From assembly GCF_001484965.1 (NCBI RefSeq), contig NZ_LLYY01000003.1:62001-126000 (forward strand): DNA of 64,000 bases, in the 5' to 3' direction. Numbering within the stretch: position 1 is the stretch's first letter; the number at the start of each line of letters is the position of its first letter. Origin of the DNA: Shouchella shacheensis. GTDB lineage: Bacteria > Bacillota > Bacilli > Bacillales > Bacillaceae_D. Below are positions 1 to 8,837 of this stretch, in pieces. The translations under genes were made by a program, and so were the position numbers. The notes beneath the pieces were generated by a model, which was given only the letters and a program-made list of their open reading frames with translations, was not told the DNA's origin and searched no databases.

Positions 1-81
1 ATGAAAATTGCTAAGACCTATGAAGGCAAGGTATAGTAAGAAGGTCGTAGGAAGCAGGATTTTAATAAAGAGGTGGAAGAT

Positions 82-1299
82 TTGTCAAAAATTAAAGTAG
101 AGGACTTAACGAAAGTATTTGGGAAAAAACCAAAACGGGCGTTAGACATGCTTGAGCAAGGCAAAACAAAGCCCGAGATACTGCGGGAAACAGGCTTAAC
201 GGTCGGCGTTAATAAAGCGAGTTTTGATGTTGAAAATGGGGAAGTCTTTGTGATCATGGGACTTTCCGGTAGTGGGAAATCAACCATTGTTCGTCTCCTA
301 AATCGACTAATTGAACCGACGTCAGGGAGCATTTTGCTTGATGGGGATGACCTTGCGAAAATGGATGAAAAGAATTTACGTACGGCCAGACGGAAAAAAA
401 TGAGCATGGTTTTTCAGAACTTTGGTCTTTTCCCAAATCGGACGATTGTTCAAAACGTTGAATACGGACTTGAAGTCCAGGGGGTTGCGTCGCGAACTCG
501 TAAAGAAAAAGCCATGACGTCTTTGGAATTAGTTGGTCTAAAAGGGTATGAGAACAGCTATCCAAACGAATTATCAGGCGGTATGCAGCAGCGTGTCGGA
601 CTTGCCCGTGCGCTTGCCAACGATCCTGATATTCTTTTAATGGATGAAGCTTTTTCCGCGCTTGACCCTCTCATTCGCAAAGATATGCAGGATGAACTCT
701 TAGATTTGCAGGAAACGATGCAAAAAACCATTATCTTTATTACGCATGACTTGGACGAAGCGCTTAGAATTGGCGATCGCATTATGATTATGAAAGACGG
801 GGCGGTTGTGCAAATCGGCACGCCGGAAGAAATCTTAACGCAGCCGGAAAATGAGTATGTCGAGCGTTTTGTCGAAGACGTGGACCGCTCAAAAGTTTTT
901 ACAGCCGAACATGTGATGATTCGGCCGGAAACGATTAATTTTGAAAAAGACGGCCCACGCGTAGCACTTCAACGCATGCGGGACGCAGGTCTTTCAAGCA
1001 TTTACGTAACAAAACGAAACAGAGAGCTAGTCGGTATTATCCATGCAAATGATACATCCGAGCTCATTAAAGAAAACAAAAATAGCGTGCAGGGCATTAT
1101 TCAAACCGATGTTCCACGTACGGGTCCGGAAACCGCGATCAATGAACTGCTGGATCAGCTTTCTGTAAGCTCCTATCCACTAGCGGTCGTAAAGGACAAC
1201 AAACTGCAAGGTATTATAGTAAGAAGCGCTGTGCTCGGTGCTCTATCTGGAAGTGAGGTTGATTTTGATGGATATTCTACCCCGTCTGGAACTCGGTGA
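82..1299 (+). CDS. opuAA: Glycine betaine ABC transporter ATP-binding protein OpuAA
   Basis: This is the cytoplasmic ATPase that drives uptake of glycine betaine or related compatible solutes. The 405-residue product has a Walker A motif GLSGSGKST near residues 60-68, the signature LSGGMQQR near 170, a Walker B ending [11 protein letters not shown], and a C-terminal CBS pair (about 280-390). In this family the CBS pair senses ionic strength. I place the start at TTG 82, 6 bases after the AGGTGG ribosome site; an in-frame GTG at 73 overlaps that site and is less likely. The end overlaps the permease gene by 32 bases, so the operon is opuAA-AB-AC. Sequence and gene order match B. subtilis OpuA closely. 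Confidence 0.95.
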   Translation: MSKIKVEDLTKVFGKKPKRALDMLEQGKTKPEILRETGLTVGVNKASFDVENGEVFVIMGLSGSGKSTIVRLLNRLIEPTSGSILLDGDDLAKMDEKNLRTARRKKMSMVFQNFGLFPNRTIVQNVEYGLEVQGVASRTRKEKAMTSLELVGLKGYENSYPNELSGGMQQRVGLARALANDPDILLMDEAFSALDPLIRKDMQDELLDLQETMQKTIIFITHDLDEALRIGDRIMIMKDGAVVQIGTPEEILTQPENEYVERFVEDVDRSKVFTAEHVMIRPETINFEKDGPRVALQRMRDAGLSSIYVTKRNRELVGIIHANDTSELIKENKNSVQGIIQTDVPRTGPETAINELLDQLSVSSYPLAVVKDNKLQGIIVRSAVLGALSGSEVDFDGYSTPSGTR

Positions 1300-2104
1300 G
1301 TGGGTTGAGACGTTTGTCGATTGGCTACAGAATGCTGGATTTATTTTTGAAGCGGCTCGTAACGGCATTGATGCTTTACTGACGTTTTTAGGGGGAGTGC
1401 TGTCTTTCCCACCTGCATGGCTCTTTATCCTTATTGTCGCGGGGCTGGCGTTCTTTTTAAATCGAAAGAAATGGGGCCTTTTGGCTTTTATTGTCCTTGG
1501 TCTGTTGCTTATTGATAACCTCGGGTTTTGGGAGGACATGATCGATACGCTTGCTCTTGTTCTCGCAGCAGGACTCATATCGGTTATTATTGGCGTGCCT
1601 GTGGGCATTTGGATGGCGAAAAGCAGCGTTGTTGAAGGAATCATTAAGCCCATCTTAGATTTCATGCAAACCATGCCTGCCTTTGTTTATTTGATTCCCG
1701 CCGTTGCTTTCTTCGGCATTGGGATGATTCCTGGAGTGTTTGCCTCCGTTATCTTTGCGATGCCGCCGACGGTGCGGATGACGAATCTTGGCATTCGCCA
1801 GGTGTCCACTGAGCTCATAGAGGCCGCGGATGCTTTTGGGTCAACGGGGACACAGAAGTTGTTCAAAGTCCAACTGCCAATGGCAAAGGGAACGATCATG
1901 GCCGGTATAAACCAGAGCATTATGCTTGCATTGTCGATGGTTGTTATTGCTTCAATGATTGGGGCTACAGGTCTTGGACAACTAGTCTACCGTGCGGTTG
2001 GACGAAATGATATAGGTGGCGGATTTGAAGCCGGCATTGCAATTGTTGTGGTCGCGATTATTCTTGACCGTCTAACGCAAAGCTTCAATCAAAAGAACGA
2101 TTAA
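1268..2104 (+). CDS. opuAB: Glycine betaine ABC transporter permease OpuAB
   Basis: Integral membrane permease of the OpuA importer, 278 residues. Several hydrophobic helices are visible (about residues 40-60, 65-85, 95-120, 130-165, 210-235, 245-265). The BPD_transp_1 loop EAADAFGSTGTQKLFKVQLP, which contacts the ATPase, is present. The start is ATG 1268, preceded by GTGAGG inside the end of opuAA. A longer frame to 1238 exists but would lie entirely in opuAA and lacks a ribosome site. The gene is followed by a 187-base gap containing a hairpin, then the binding protein gene. Confidence 0.93.
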   Translation: MDILPRLELGEWVETFVDWLQNAGFIFEAARNGIDALLTFLGGVLSFPPAWLFILIVAGLAFFLNRKKWGLLAFIVLGLLLIDNLGFWEDMIDTLALVLAAGLISVIIGVPVGIWMAKSSVVEGIIKPILDFMQTMPAFVYLIPAVAFFGIGMIPGVFASVIFAMPPTVRMTNLGIRQVSTELIEAADAFGSTGTQKLFKVQLPMAKGTIMAGINQSIMLALSMVVIASMIGATGLGQLVYRAVGRNDIGGGFEAGIAIVVVAIILDRLTQSFNQKND

Positions 2105-2230
2105 GGCGTATTGATGGAAACCCTGAAATTGTACAACCTTGATGAAGTGGCTGTACTTTCGAGTAAGAAAATCTTACCTTTATAGATTTTTACGCGTTTA
2201 AGGGGATCACTTTTACAAACTTGGTGACCA

Positions 2231-2255
2231 GAAGGAAGGTTCTAAACCGTCCTTC
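2231..2255 (+). promoter_or_regulatory. Intercistronic stem-loop before opuAC
   Basis: GAAGGAaGGTT pairs with AACCgTCCTTC around a CTA loop, with one internal mismatch. No T-tract follows, so it is unlikely to terminate transcription. It lies 36 bases upstream of the binding-protein start. Such hairpins often stabilise the downstream segment of transporter mRNAs, raising expression of the binding protein; that role here is inference. Confidence 0.5.
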
Positions 2256-2291
2256 TTCACATATCTACAAAAACATTAGGGGGAATTACGA

Positions 2292-3215
2292 ATGAAGTGG
2301 AAACATGTTGGAATGACCGCGAGTCTTACGTTAGCTGTTACGCTTGCGGCGTGCGGAGATGACAATGGCGACACAGGCGAAAATGGGGACACAGGCAACG
2401 GCGGAGACGATAACGGATCTTCCGCTTCCGCTGAAGATCTTGAAGTGATCACTGGTATCGACGCGGGTGCCGGCGTTGTAGAAGCTGCCGAAGATGCCGT
2501 GGAAGAGTATAATTTGGCCATTGATGTGCAAACAAGCTCGGGGGCTGTCATGACTCAACAACTTGGTGACGCCATTGAAAATGAAGAGCCTATCGTTGTT
2601 ACAGGTTGGACGCCTCACTGGAAATTTACCACGTACGACTTGAAGTACTTGGAGGATCCTGAAGGAGTTTTTGGAGGGGAAGAGTCCATCCATACGATGA
2701 CCCGTCTTGGCCTTGAAGAAGATATGCCTGAAGCTCATCAAGTACTAGACAACTTCTTCTGGCACGAAGACGACATGGGTGAAATCATGGTTGAAATTGC
2801 TGAAGGTGAAGAGGAAGAGGTCGCTGCCCAAAACTGGGTCGATGCAAATGAGGACACTGTAGCGGAGTGGACGGACGGCGTTGATGAAGTAGATGGCGAG
2901 TCCATTGAACTTGTATATGTCCAGTGGGATTCTGAAGTGGCCTCTACAAACGTTGTGGCGATTGTACTTGAGAGCATTGGCTATGATGTAACAATGACGA
3001 GTGTGGAGAATGGTCCAATGTGGGAAGCATTGTCCAGTGGTGAAGCTGACGCATCAACGGCTGCTTGGTTGCCACTCACACATGGATCGTTTTATGAAGA
3101 TCATCAAGATGATGTCGTTGATCTAGGAGAAAATCTTGAAGGGTCAGTGGCGATCGGTCTTGTTGTCCCTGAATATATGGACATTGATTCGATTGAAGAG
3201 CTGCCAACAAACTAA
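2292..3215 (+). CDS. opuAC: Glycine betaine-binding lipoprotein OpuAC
   Basis: Extracytoplasmic solute-binding lipoprotein of OpuA, 307 residues. A lipoprotein signal peptide ends in the lipobox LAAC with Cys21. A very acidic Asp/Gly/Asn-rich linker follows (about residues 22-45), then the OpuAC domain. Tryptophans in VTGWTPHWKF, YVQWDSE and AAWLPLTHG are candidates for the aromatic cage that binds the trimethylammonium group, as known for OpuAC. The start ATG has AGGGGG 8-13 bases upstream. The strongly acidic mature protein fits an alkaliphile or halotolerant host. The gene ends just before an intrinsic terminator and a group II intron. Confidence 0.94.
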   Translation: MKWKHVGMTASLTLAVTLAACGDDNGDTGENGDTGNGGDDNGSSASAEDLEVITGIDAGAGVVEAAEDAVEEYNLAIDVQTSSGAVMTQQLGDAIENEEPIVVTGWTPHWKFTTYDLKYLEDPEGVFGGEESIHTMTRLGLEEDMPEAHQVLDNFFWHEDDMGEIMVEIAEGEEEEVAAQNWVDANEDTVAEWTDGVDEVDGESIELVYVQWDSEVASTNVVAIVLESIGYDVTMTSVENGPMWEALSSGEADASTAAWLPLTHGSFYEDHQDDVVDLGENLEGSVAIGLVVPEYMDIDSIEELPTN

Positions 3216-3230
3216 GGGAAGAAGGAAATC

Positions 3231-3256
3231 AAGGAAGGCTCTGGCCTTCCTTTTTT
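3231..3256 (+). terminator. Intrinsic terminator of the opuA operon
   Basis: AAGGAAGGC and GCCTTCCTT form a perfect 9-bp stem with a TCTG loop, running into a T-tract. The group II intron begins about ten bases beyond it. Confidence 0.9.
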
Positions 3257-3265
3257 CTTTCGCGA

Positions 3266-5323
3266 GTGGCAGCACATACGCTATAGGGTGCAAGTCCCGA
3301 ATGCGCCCGAACAGCCGGGAAGCATTAGCTAACAGATAGTGCGTTGGCCGTGAGGGAACGTGCGGAGGATCTGAAGGCAAACCCCTGAACAGAGCTGAAT
3401 ATCCCATGTTGGCACGAGAGCTGGATGACTGTGCAAGAAAACAGGAAGTCCGAATAACTGATAGCTCGAAGTGTGAGGAGGGCTGGCTTAGGGAGAAAGT
3501 GTATGATGTGACCCATTGAGGTCTCCCTGCTTCCCAGAGGGGTATTGATATCGCAAGGCTAGGCCAAGGGTATCGAGATGAGAGGGAGAAGTCAGAGATC
3601 GCCATAGTAGTGAAGAAGCTCATGCCGAAGACCTTCTGGCAACAGAAGTGAGGACAGCACATGAGTGAAACGGTACGAGGATACCGTTAGGATTTCTGAC
3701 CCAAAAGGCAGAAAAAATTCGTGTGAAGGGCGTGACCCATAAAGATCAACGTGAGTAGACTTTCGGATGTCTGTGGAAATGGGCAGAAACTGGACAAGAG
3801 TCAAAGAGGACTGATGCCGGGGTCGAACAGAAGGGTACACCGTCCATCGCCGATGACAGGAGAGCAAGGACTGCGGATGAGCTAACCGACTTGTGGAATC
3901 TGTCGTCCCAAAGGAGAAACAGAAACAGAGAAGAAACGAAAGCACTGACGTAAGAGGAGAGAAGACCGATGAAAGGACGCGTGTGGTACAGTCTGTACGA
4001 CAAAGTGTTTGCCAAAGCAAACTTGAGAGATGCTTTTAGTCAAGTCAAGACCAACAAAGGGGCGCCCGGGGTGGACAAGGTCACGATCAAAGGGTATGAA
4101 GCGAAGTTGGAGGACCATCTAGAAGTGCTCCAACAAAAGCTGAAAGAAAAGAGCTACCGCCCAAAACCTGTACGCCGGAAGATGATTGAGAAAGAGAATG
4201 GGAAAATGCGTCCGTTAGGCATTCCAACGGTTGAAGACCGAGTCGTGCAAGCGGCGATTCGAAACATTCTTGAGCCAATCTTTGAAGAAGACTTCCTACC
4301 GTGCAGTTATGGATTCCGCCCAAATATCAGCGCACATATGGCGCTCGACCAGGTGAGTAAACACCTTCGAGAAGGATATGAGTACGTCATTGACGCGGAC
4401 TTGCAAAGTTATTTTGACACGATCCCGCATGATCTACTGGAAACTCAAATCCGACGACGAGTCACGGATGGCTCCGTCATTCAACTCATCAAGCAATTTC
4501 TGAAAGCCGGTGTGATGGAAGGGGACTTGTATGAGGAAACGCCTTTAGGCGCGCCCCAAGGCGGGGTCCTTAGTCCATTAATTTCAAATATCTACCTGCA
4601 TCAGCTGGATCAACGAATGACAGAGCGAGGACATCGCATCGTTCGGTTTGCGGATGACTTTGTGATTTTGTGTCGAAGTCAGAAAGGCGCGGAACGAGTA
4701 ATGAAAAACGTGACCCGCTACCTTGAAAATGACTTGGGACTAACCTTGCATCCGACGAAAACAAAAGTCGTTGATGTAAAAGAAGAATCCTTTACGTTCC
4801 TAGGATTTGAATTCTACAAGCACATCCGAAGAATCGACCCGAAGAAGGAAGCGAAATTCAAGAAAAGAGTGAAGGAACTCCCCAGGCGGAATCAAACGGT
4901 TGATCTTAAAACCCTCATCAAAGACCGATTGAATCCCTATATTCGAGGATGGGCGAACTACTTTCGACATGGTCATGTCAAAAGTAAATTTAAGGGCTGG
5001 GATGCATGGATACGTCGAAGATTGCGCATGGTGCAGTTGCGAAGCTGGCGCCACGTCAAAAGCCTCCATCGTGCATTAAGAAGCAAAGGATGGAAAGAAG
5101 ACGAACTGCGAGGGATTCGCATGTTCGCCTGGCGAAGCTCCAAGAGTCCGATGGTACATGTCTCCCTTGATAATGACTATTTTAAAGAATTACATCTTGT
5201 CAGTTTAACATCAGTCTATCAAGATCTTATCTCTAAAAGGGATACATGGGAGGAGCCACATGCGTAGACCCGCACGTGTGGATCTGTGAGAGGCGTAGTC
5301 AGTAATGGCTACGCCTACTCGGT
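3266..5323 (+). mobile_element. Group II intron (IIC-like) inserted after a terminator
   Basis: The stretch holds a group II ribozyme with an intron-encoded reverse transcriptase. Domain I begins near GTGGCAG at 3266 and contains the segments TATAGGGTGCAAGTCCCGAA and GATCTGAAGGCAAAC typical of bacterial introns. Domain V lies at about 5254-5292 (GAGCC...GTGAGAGG). A domain VI stem GGCGTAG/CTACGCC with an A-rich side lies at 5292-5315, followed by the end signature CTACTCGGT. Location immediately behind an intrinsic terminator, and a reverse transcriptase without an endonuclease domain, are both typical of class C introns. The AGC-like domain V triad leaves the exact class open. Boundaries are approximate to a few bases. 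Confidence 0.85.
3969..5267 (+). CDS. ltrA: Group II intron reverse transcriptase/maturase
   Basis: Intron-encoded protein of 432 residues that would splice and mobilise the surrounding ribozyme. The reverse transcriptase core is intact: YGFRPNISAH (RT2/3), VIDADLQSYFDT (RT3), GAPQGGVLSPL (RT4), and the catalytic FADD near residue 227 (RT5). The maturase X domain (RGWANYFRHG, then WIRRRLRM) follows. No H-N-H endonuclease domain is visible at the C-terminus; the protein stops after the RSSKSPMVH segment. That places it with the endonuclease-free classes (C, D or E). It lies in domain IV of the intron, between about 700 bases of ribozyme upstream and domains V-VI downstream. It appears full length and functional. 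Confidence 0.93.
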   Translation: MKGRVWYSLYDKVFAKANLRDAFSQVKTNKGAPGVDKVTIKGYEAKLEDHLEVLQQKLKEKSYRPKPVRRKMIEKENGKMRPLGIPTVEDRVVQAAIRNILEPIFEEDFLPCSYGFRPNISAHMALDQVSKHLREGYEYVIDADLQSYFDTIPHDLLETQIRRRVTDGSVIQLIKQFLKAGVMEGDLYEETPLGAPQGGVLSPLISNIYLHQLDQRMTERGHRIVRFADDFVILCRSQKGAERVMKNVTRYLENDLGLTLHPTKTKVVDVKEESFTFLGFEFYKHIRRIDPKKEAKFKKRVKELPRRNQTVDLKTLIKDRLNPYIRGWANYFRHGHVKSKFKGWDAWIRRRLRMVQLRSWRHVKSLHRALRSKGWKEDELRGIRMFAWRSSKSPMVHVSLDNDYFKELHLVSLTSVYQDLISKRDTWEEPHA

Positions 5324-5537
5324 TGCTCATTTTTCGTGCCTCGTGCGTTGAAAGAGTGGTATGCTAAGGACAAGAATGAGAAAGAAGGCGTGGTATTGAG
5401 ACGATTGGAAAAATAGGGGGTGTTTCTCTTTTTGGTGGTTGTCCATACAAAATAATGCGGCGGAGGTGAACGAGTCTACTACCTTCTCTGAAAATAGACC
5501 GGAATCTTGTGCGGCTTTCAAAGGGGGATGAACGAGG

Positions 5538-6980
5538 ATGAATGTGTTAGCCACACTGAAGGAAATTTCCAAGACACTGAATGAGGGGACGGACACGGAG
5601 TCGATGCTGTCAACGGTGCTTGCCCGCCTGCTGGAAATCACCGGTTTCACATGCGGCTGGATTTTTCTGGTCAGCCCTACAGGGGAGCATCAGCTTGCCG
5701 CTGAATACGGGGTGCCCCCCGCTCTTTCTCGTGACTCCTGCAAGCCGCTAAAGGAAGGTGGTTGCTGGTGCAAAAGTCAATTCTTGCATGGGAGGCTGGA
5801 TAGGGCTGTGAATATGATCGAGTGCCAGCGTCTGGAACGGGCGGTTGAGAGGGTCTGGGGAGATACGCAAGGGGTTACTCACCATGCGACAGTCCCGATT
5901 CTTGCCGGGGATGAACCCCTCGGCATCCTCAATGTGGCCCTGCCTGGAAAACTATACTTCGGCGACAGTGAGCTCGAGCTTCTTGAGGCGAGTGCCTATC
6001 AAATTGGCACAGCGCTTAAGAGGCTTCACCTTTTCGAAAAAGAAGCGAAACGAGCATTCGCTTTTGAGAGATTGGGGGAGTTTTTACATACGCTGCATAC
6101 AAGAGCTGAGGGGTGGGAGCTAGGAAAGCTGGCGACTTCTATAAAAGCCTATTTTCACTATTCTCGCCTTCAGCTGCAGGTGAATGAAACGAGCGTTGGC
6201 GACGTCTTTGAACGTAAAGTCGGCAGAGTTGTAGAAAAAAAGGCGGCGGTTGGCAAGACTCAGATTGTCCTGGCCATTGAGGAAGAAGGCACAAAACTAA
6301 CCGAAGAAGTCGCTCGTTATTTGGTCGAACACATAGCCCTTCACGTAGAGCGAAAACGAATTGCTGAAGCAAGCGAAGAGCTTGCCAAGCGCGAAGAGCG
6401 CCACCGTCTGGCGAGAGAACTGCATGACTCGGTCAATCAATTACTTTTTTCCGTTCAACTTACAGTCAGGGGTCTGGTGATACGTACAGAGGAAAGAGAG
6501 ACGAAGCAGAGGCTTCAGGAAGTAACGGATACGGTACAAGAAGCACTAAAGGAATTGAGAGCCGTCGTACAAGAGTTACGGGGCGAAGGGCTTGAAGCGG
6601 GGTTTGCTGAGTCCGTCGTCCGCTACGGGCAACTGATCGGTGTTGAGGTTTCTCTAGAGAGAACCAACAAGCCACCGCTCTCAAAGGCGCAAGAAGAAAA
6701 CCTCTACCGTATTGTTCAAGAAGCGCTCAACAATAGCAAAAAGCATGCCGGTGTTGCCGGGGCAATTCTCTCGATCTCGGAAAACGCTGGTCGTATTCAA
6801 GTGAAGATCAAAGATCAGGGGAAAGGATTTGAGGAGCGAACCGCACTTCATCCTCAGGCATTCGGGCTGCAGACGATTCGTGAGAGGGCGAAGGGTCTGG
6901 GCGGTTCTGCCTTGCTTTATAGTAGGAAAGGAAGAGGAACAACATGGATCGTAGAATTTCCGATGGAAAGAGGTGAGTAA
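5538..6980 (+). CDS. Cytosolic GAF-domain sensor histidine kinase, YhcY/AirS-like
   Basis: Sensor kinase of 480 residues with no membrane helix. An N-terminal GAF domain (about 15-165) is followed by a linker, a HisKA_3 dimerisation domain with phospho-acceptor His296 in RLARELHDSVNQ, and a HATPase domain with the N-box QEALNNSKKHA near 400. Within the GAF domain, cysteines at 68, 76, 78 and 96 (pattern C-x7-C-W-C-x17-C) resemble the cluster ligands of the Staphylococcus redox sensor AirS. A redox or oxygen signal is therefore likely but inferred. The gene ends immediately before its response regulator. The start ATG follows AAAGGGGG. Confidence 0.87.
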   Translation: MNVLATLKEISKTLNEGTDTESMLSTVLARLLEITGFTCGWIFLVSPTGEHQLAAEYGVPPALSRDSCKPLKEGGCWCKSQFLHGRLDRAVNMIECQRLERAVERVWGDTQGVTHHATVPILAGDEPLGILNVALPGKLYFGDSELELLEASAYQIGTALKRLHLFEKEAKRAFAFERLGEFLHTLHTRAEGWELGKLATSIKAYFHYSRLQLQVNETSVGDVFERKVGRVVEKKAAVGKTQIVLAIEEEGTKLTEEVARYLVEHIALHVERKRIAEASEELAKREERHRLARELHDSVNQLLFSVQLTVRGLVIRTEERETKQRLQEVTDTVQEALKELRAVVQELRGEGLEAGFAESVVRYGQLIGVEVSLERTNKPPLSKAQEENLYRIVQEALNNSKKHAGVAGAILSISENAGRIQVKIKDQGKGFEERTALHPQAFGLQTIRERAKGLGGSALLYSRKGRGTTWIVEFPMERGE

Positions 6981-6981
6981 C

Positions 6982-7629
6982 ATGAAGCTTCTGCTGGCGG
7001 ATGATCATCACGTTGTCCGGAAAGGTCTTGTCTATTTTTTGGAGTCCTCCCCTGAGATTAAGGTGGTTGCTGAAGCGGGCAATGGGGAGGAAGCGATTCG
7101 ACTGTATGTTGAGCATCAGCCTGATGTCCTCCTTATGGATATCGACATGCCCGTCTTAAGCGGGATTGACGCAACAAAAGAAATTCTCCGCCTCGACCCA
7201 AAGGCACGAATTTTAATCTTAACGAGTTTCTCTGATCAGGAGACGGTAATTCCAGCCTTGCAGGCTGGGGCCCAGGGCTACCAGTTGAAGGACGTTGCAC
7301 CTGATATGTTATTGCAGACCATCCATGCAGTTCATGACGGGGAAAACGCTGTTCATCCAAGCATCATGAAACATGTGCTCACACACGTAGCAAAGCCAGG
7401 GAACAAGATACAGCAAAAGCTGAGACGGTTAACGGAAAGAGAGCGAGAGGTGCTTAGTGAAATCAGTACAGGGCGAAGCAACAAAGAAATTGCCGACGTA
7501 CTCGTCATCTCCGAAAAAACGGTCAAGACCCATGTGTCGAATGTGCTTGGTAAGCTCGAGCTTCATGACCGCACACAGGCGGCACTCTTTGCGATTCAAG
7601 CTGGGGTGGCACGGCCGAGTGTATTTTGA
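6982..7629 (+). CDS. NarL/LuxR-family response regulator, YhcZ/AirR-like
   Basis: Response regulator of 215 residues paired with the preceding GAF kinase. The receiver domain has the acidic pocket ADDHH, phosphorylation site Asp53 in LLMDIDMPVLSG, and a conserved Lys in QLKDV. A LuxR-type helix-turn-helix (LTEREREVLSEIS...SNKEIADVL) occupies about residues 145-205. I chose ATG 6982, one base after the kinase stop and 5 bases after the site AAAGAGGTGA; an in-frame GTG at 6973 would overlap that ribosome site. The targets are not visible from the sequence. Confidence 0.9.
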   Translation: MKLLLADDHHVVRKGLVYFLESSPEIKVVAEAGNGEEAIRLYVEHQPDVLLMDIDMPVLSGIDATKEILRLDPKARILILTSFSDQETVIPALQAGAQGYQLKDVAPDMLLQTIHAVHDGENAVHPSIMKHVLTHVAKPGNKIQQKLRRLTEREREVLSEISTGRSNKEIADVLVISEKTVKTHVSNVLGKLELHDRTQAALFAIQAGVARPSVF

Positions 7630-7647
7630 ATTCAAGGGAAAGTTAGA

Positions 7648-7709
7648 AAATCGTTGAGGTGGTACGGGGAGGCCGCGGCAAAAAGTTACGTGCCCCCACC
7701 GATTTTTTA
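7648..7709 (+). terminator. Terminator after the two-component operon
   Basis: AATCG...GGTGG...GGGG pairs with CCCC...CCACC...CGATT in a bulged stem, followed by a T-tract at 7703-7708. It separates the regulator gene from the convergent N-acetyltransferase gene. Confidence 0.6.
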
Positions 7710-7718
7710 ACGTATCCC

Positions 7719-8444
7719 CTATCTCCGTTCATATGGTGGTGGAGCCTCGACGCACTCCTTGTTCCCGTCAACATAGAAGTAGGTCCACTCGCCGTTTATA
7801 AAGGAAATGGATCGATTATGGCGCAAGTCCCACCGCTGGTAGCGGTCGATCGTCATAAATGTAGCGTCCTTAGCAAAGGAGTCAGCGACGATTTCATCAA
7901 AATCAGAAAGGCTATAGAACTCATCGGTTTGAAACGTCCATTGTGGTGTCTGCTTCTTCCCACTTCGAAAGCGCGTATAGAGAAAGGAGGGTGGGCCTGT
8001 TGGCGTGATTTCGAGACGGTCACTCCCAAAACTCGTAAATACAGATTCAGAGTTATTGAGGAAGAGCCCGTCAAACAGTGGTGCGGTTGAGCCGCAGTCG
8101 ATATAGAGAGGCTCATCATCTAAACCTTCAACGAGAATCGCTAGGTGAATATGAGAGAGCATGAGCGGGCGTGCGCGAAAGCCGAGCGCTTGAAGTAACT
8201 GCAGAAAGCTGGCATTCAGCACATAGCATGTTCCGCCATAGCCGAATTGTTCGTAGTCATTTAAAAAATTTTCAACAGAAGGAATCTCCGTTTTGCCGTT
8301 ACGTGCAGCCAGTTTTTTGCTCGTATTTTCAAAAGGAAACACCTGCAGATGTGCTCTACATAATTTCCGTATGAAACCAAAGGTAGGCGGCTCTTTTTCA
8401 ATGCCTAGTATTGATAAATATTGGTCTTTGGTACTCGGATGCAT
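7719..8444 (-). CDS. Arylamine N-acetyltransferase family protein
   Basis: Acetyl-CoA-dependent acyltransferase of the NAT family (241 residues; the family usually has 250-280). The catalytic triad is recognisable: Cys73 in GYGGTCYVLN, His100 in SHIHLAILV and Asp116 in LYIDCG. The N-terminal VFPFENTSKK motif is also typical. NATs acetylate arylamines or hydrazines, and some act in biosynthetic pathways; the substrate here is unknown. It is the last gene of a four-gene minus-strand operon, and its start abuts the stop of the upstream VOC gene. The C-terminus is shorter than in well-studied enzymes. Confidence 0.85.
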   Translation of the reverse strand: MHPSTKDQYLSILGIEKEPPTFGFIRKLCRAHLQVFPFENTSKKLAARNGKTEIPSVENFLNDYEQFGYGGTCYVLNASFLQLLQALGFRARPLMLSHIHLAILVEGLDDEPLYIDCGSTAPLFDGLFLNNSESVFTSFGSDRLEITPTGPPSFLYTRFRSGKKQTPQWTFQTDEFYSLSDFDEIVADSFAKDATFMTIDRYQRWDLRHNRSISFINGEWTYFYVDGNKECVEAPPPYERR

Positions 8445-8837
8445 TCAAACTCCTCCTAAACTTTTGTTGTATCCCCTGTCACGGATTATCATTTCAAACC
8501 CACATCCATTCGCCTGTTCGAAGTAGAACGAGATAAGGCCGTTCGAGAGATCAAATGGTTCGCTGTTCTGAACAAAACCGCAGCTAGTTAACATCTGTCG
8601 AACGATTTCTATCTCGCTTTCTTTCTTGTTTAGCTCTATTGCTACGTGTGGCATACTCTCCTCCTTGCCCCAAAGAGCTTCCACCAGCTCAATTCGTACC
8701 GCTCCCTTTTGCACAAACGCAAACCGTTCCCCCGCCGCTTCATAAACGCCTTCCAGTTGAAAGCCCCATGTTCGCTGGAAAGTCAACACTTCATGATGCA
8801 GGTCTGTGACGGGAAATCCTATATGGTGAAACTTCAT
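8445..8837 (-). CDS. VOC (glyoxalase/dioxygenase-fold) family protein
   Basis: Small protein of 130 residues with a vicinal oxygen chelate fold. The N-terminus MKFHHIGFPVTDL carries the usual first metal-ligand histidine position. A second half begins near MPHVAIELN, and a late acidic ligand may lie in GCGFEMIIRD. The reaction is unknown; the family includes lyases, isomerases, dioxygenases and antibiotic-binding proteins. Its start codon overlaps the stop of the QueA-like gene (ATGA) and its end meets the N-acetyltransferase gene, so all are probably translated from one message. Confidence 0.75.
   Translation of the reverse strand: MKFHHIGFPVTDLHHEVLTFQRTWGFQLEGVYEAAGERFAFVQKGAVRIELVEALWGKEESMPHVAIELNKKESEIEIVRQMLTSCGFVQNSEPFDLSNGLISFYFEQANGCGFEMIIRDRGYNKSLGGV

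Noticed and set aside
1-36. Short frame ATG...TAG at the left edge that could be the end or start of a gene
   Set aside because: Only eleven codons, no ribosome site visible and the upstream sequence is missing; cannot be judged.
7659-8090. 143-codon plus-strand frame opposite the N-acetyltransferase gene
   Set aside because: It overlaps the terminator and lies antisense to a gene with a clear catalytic triad; no ribosome site or family.
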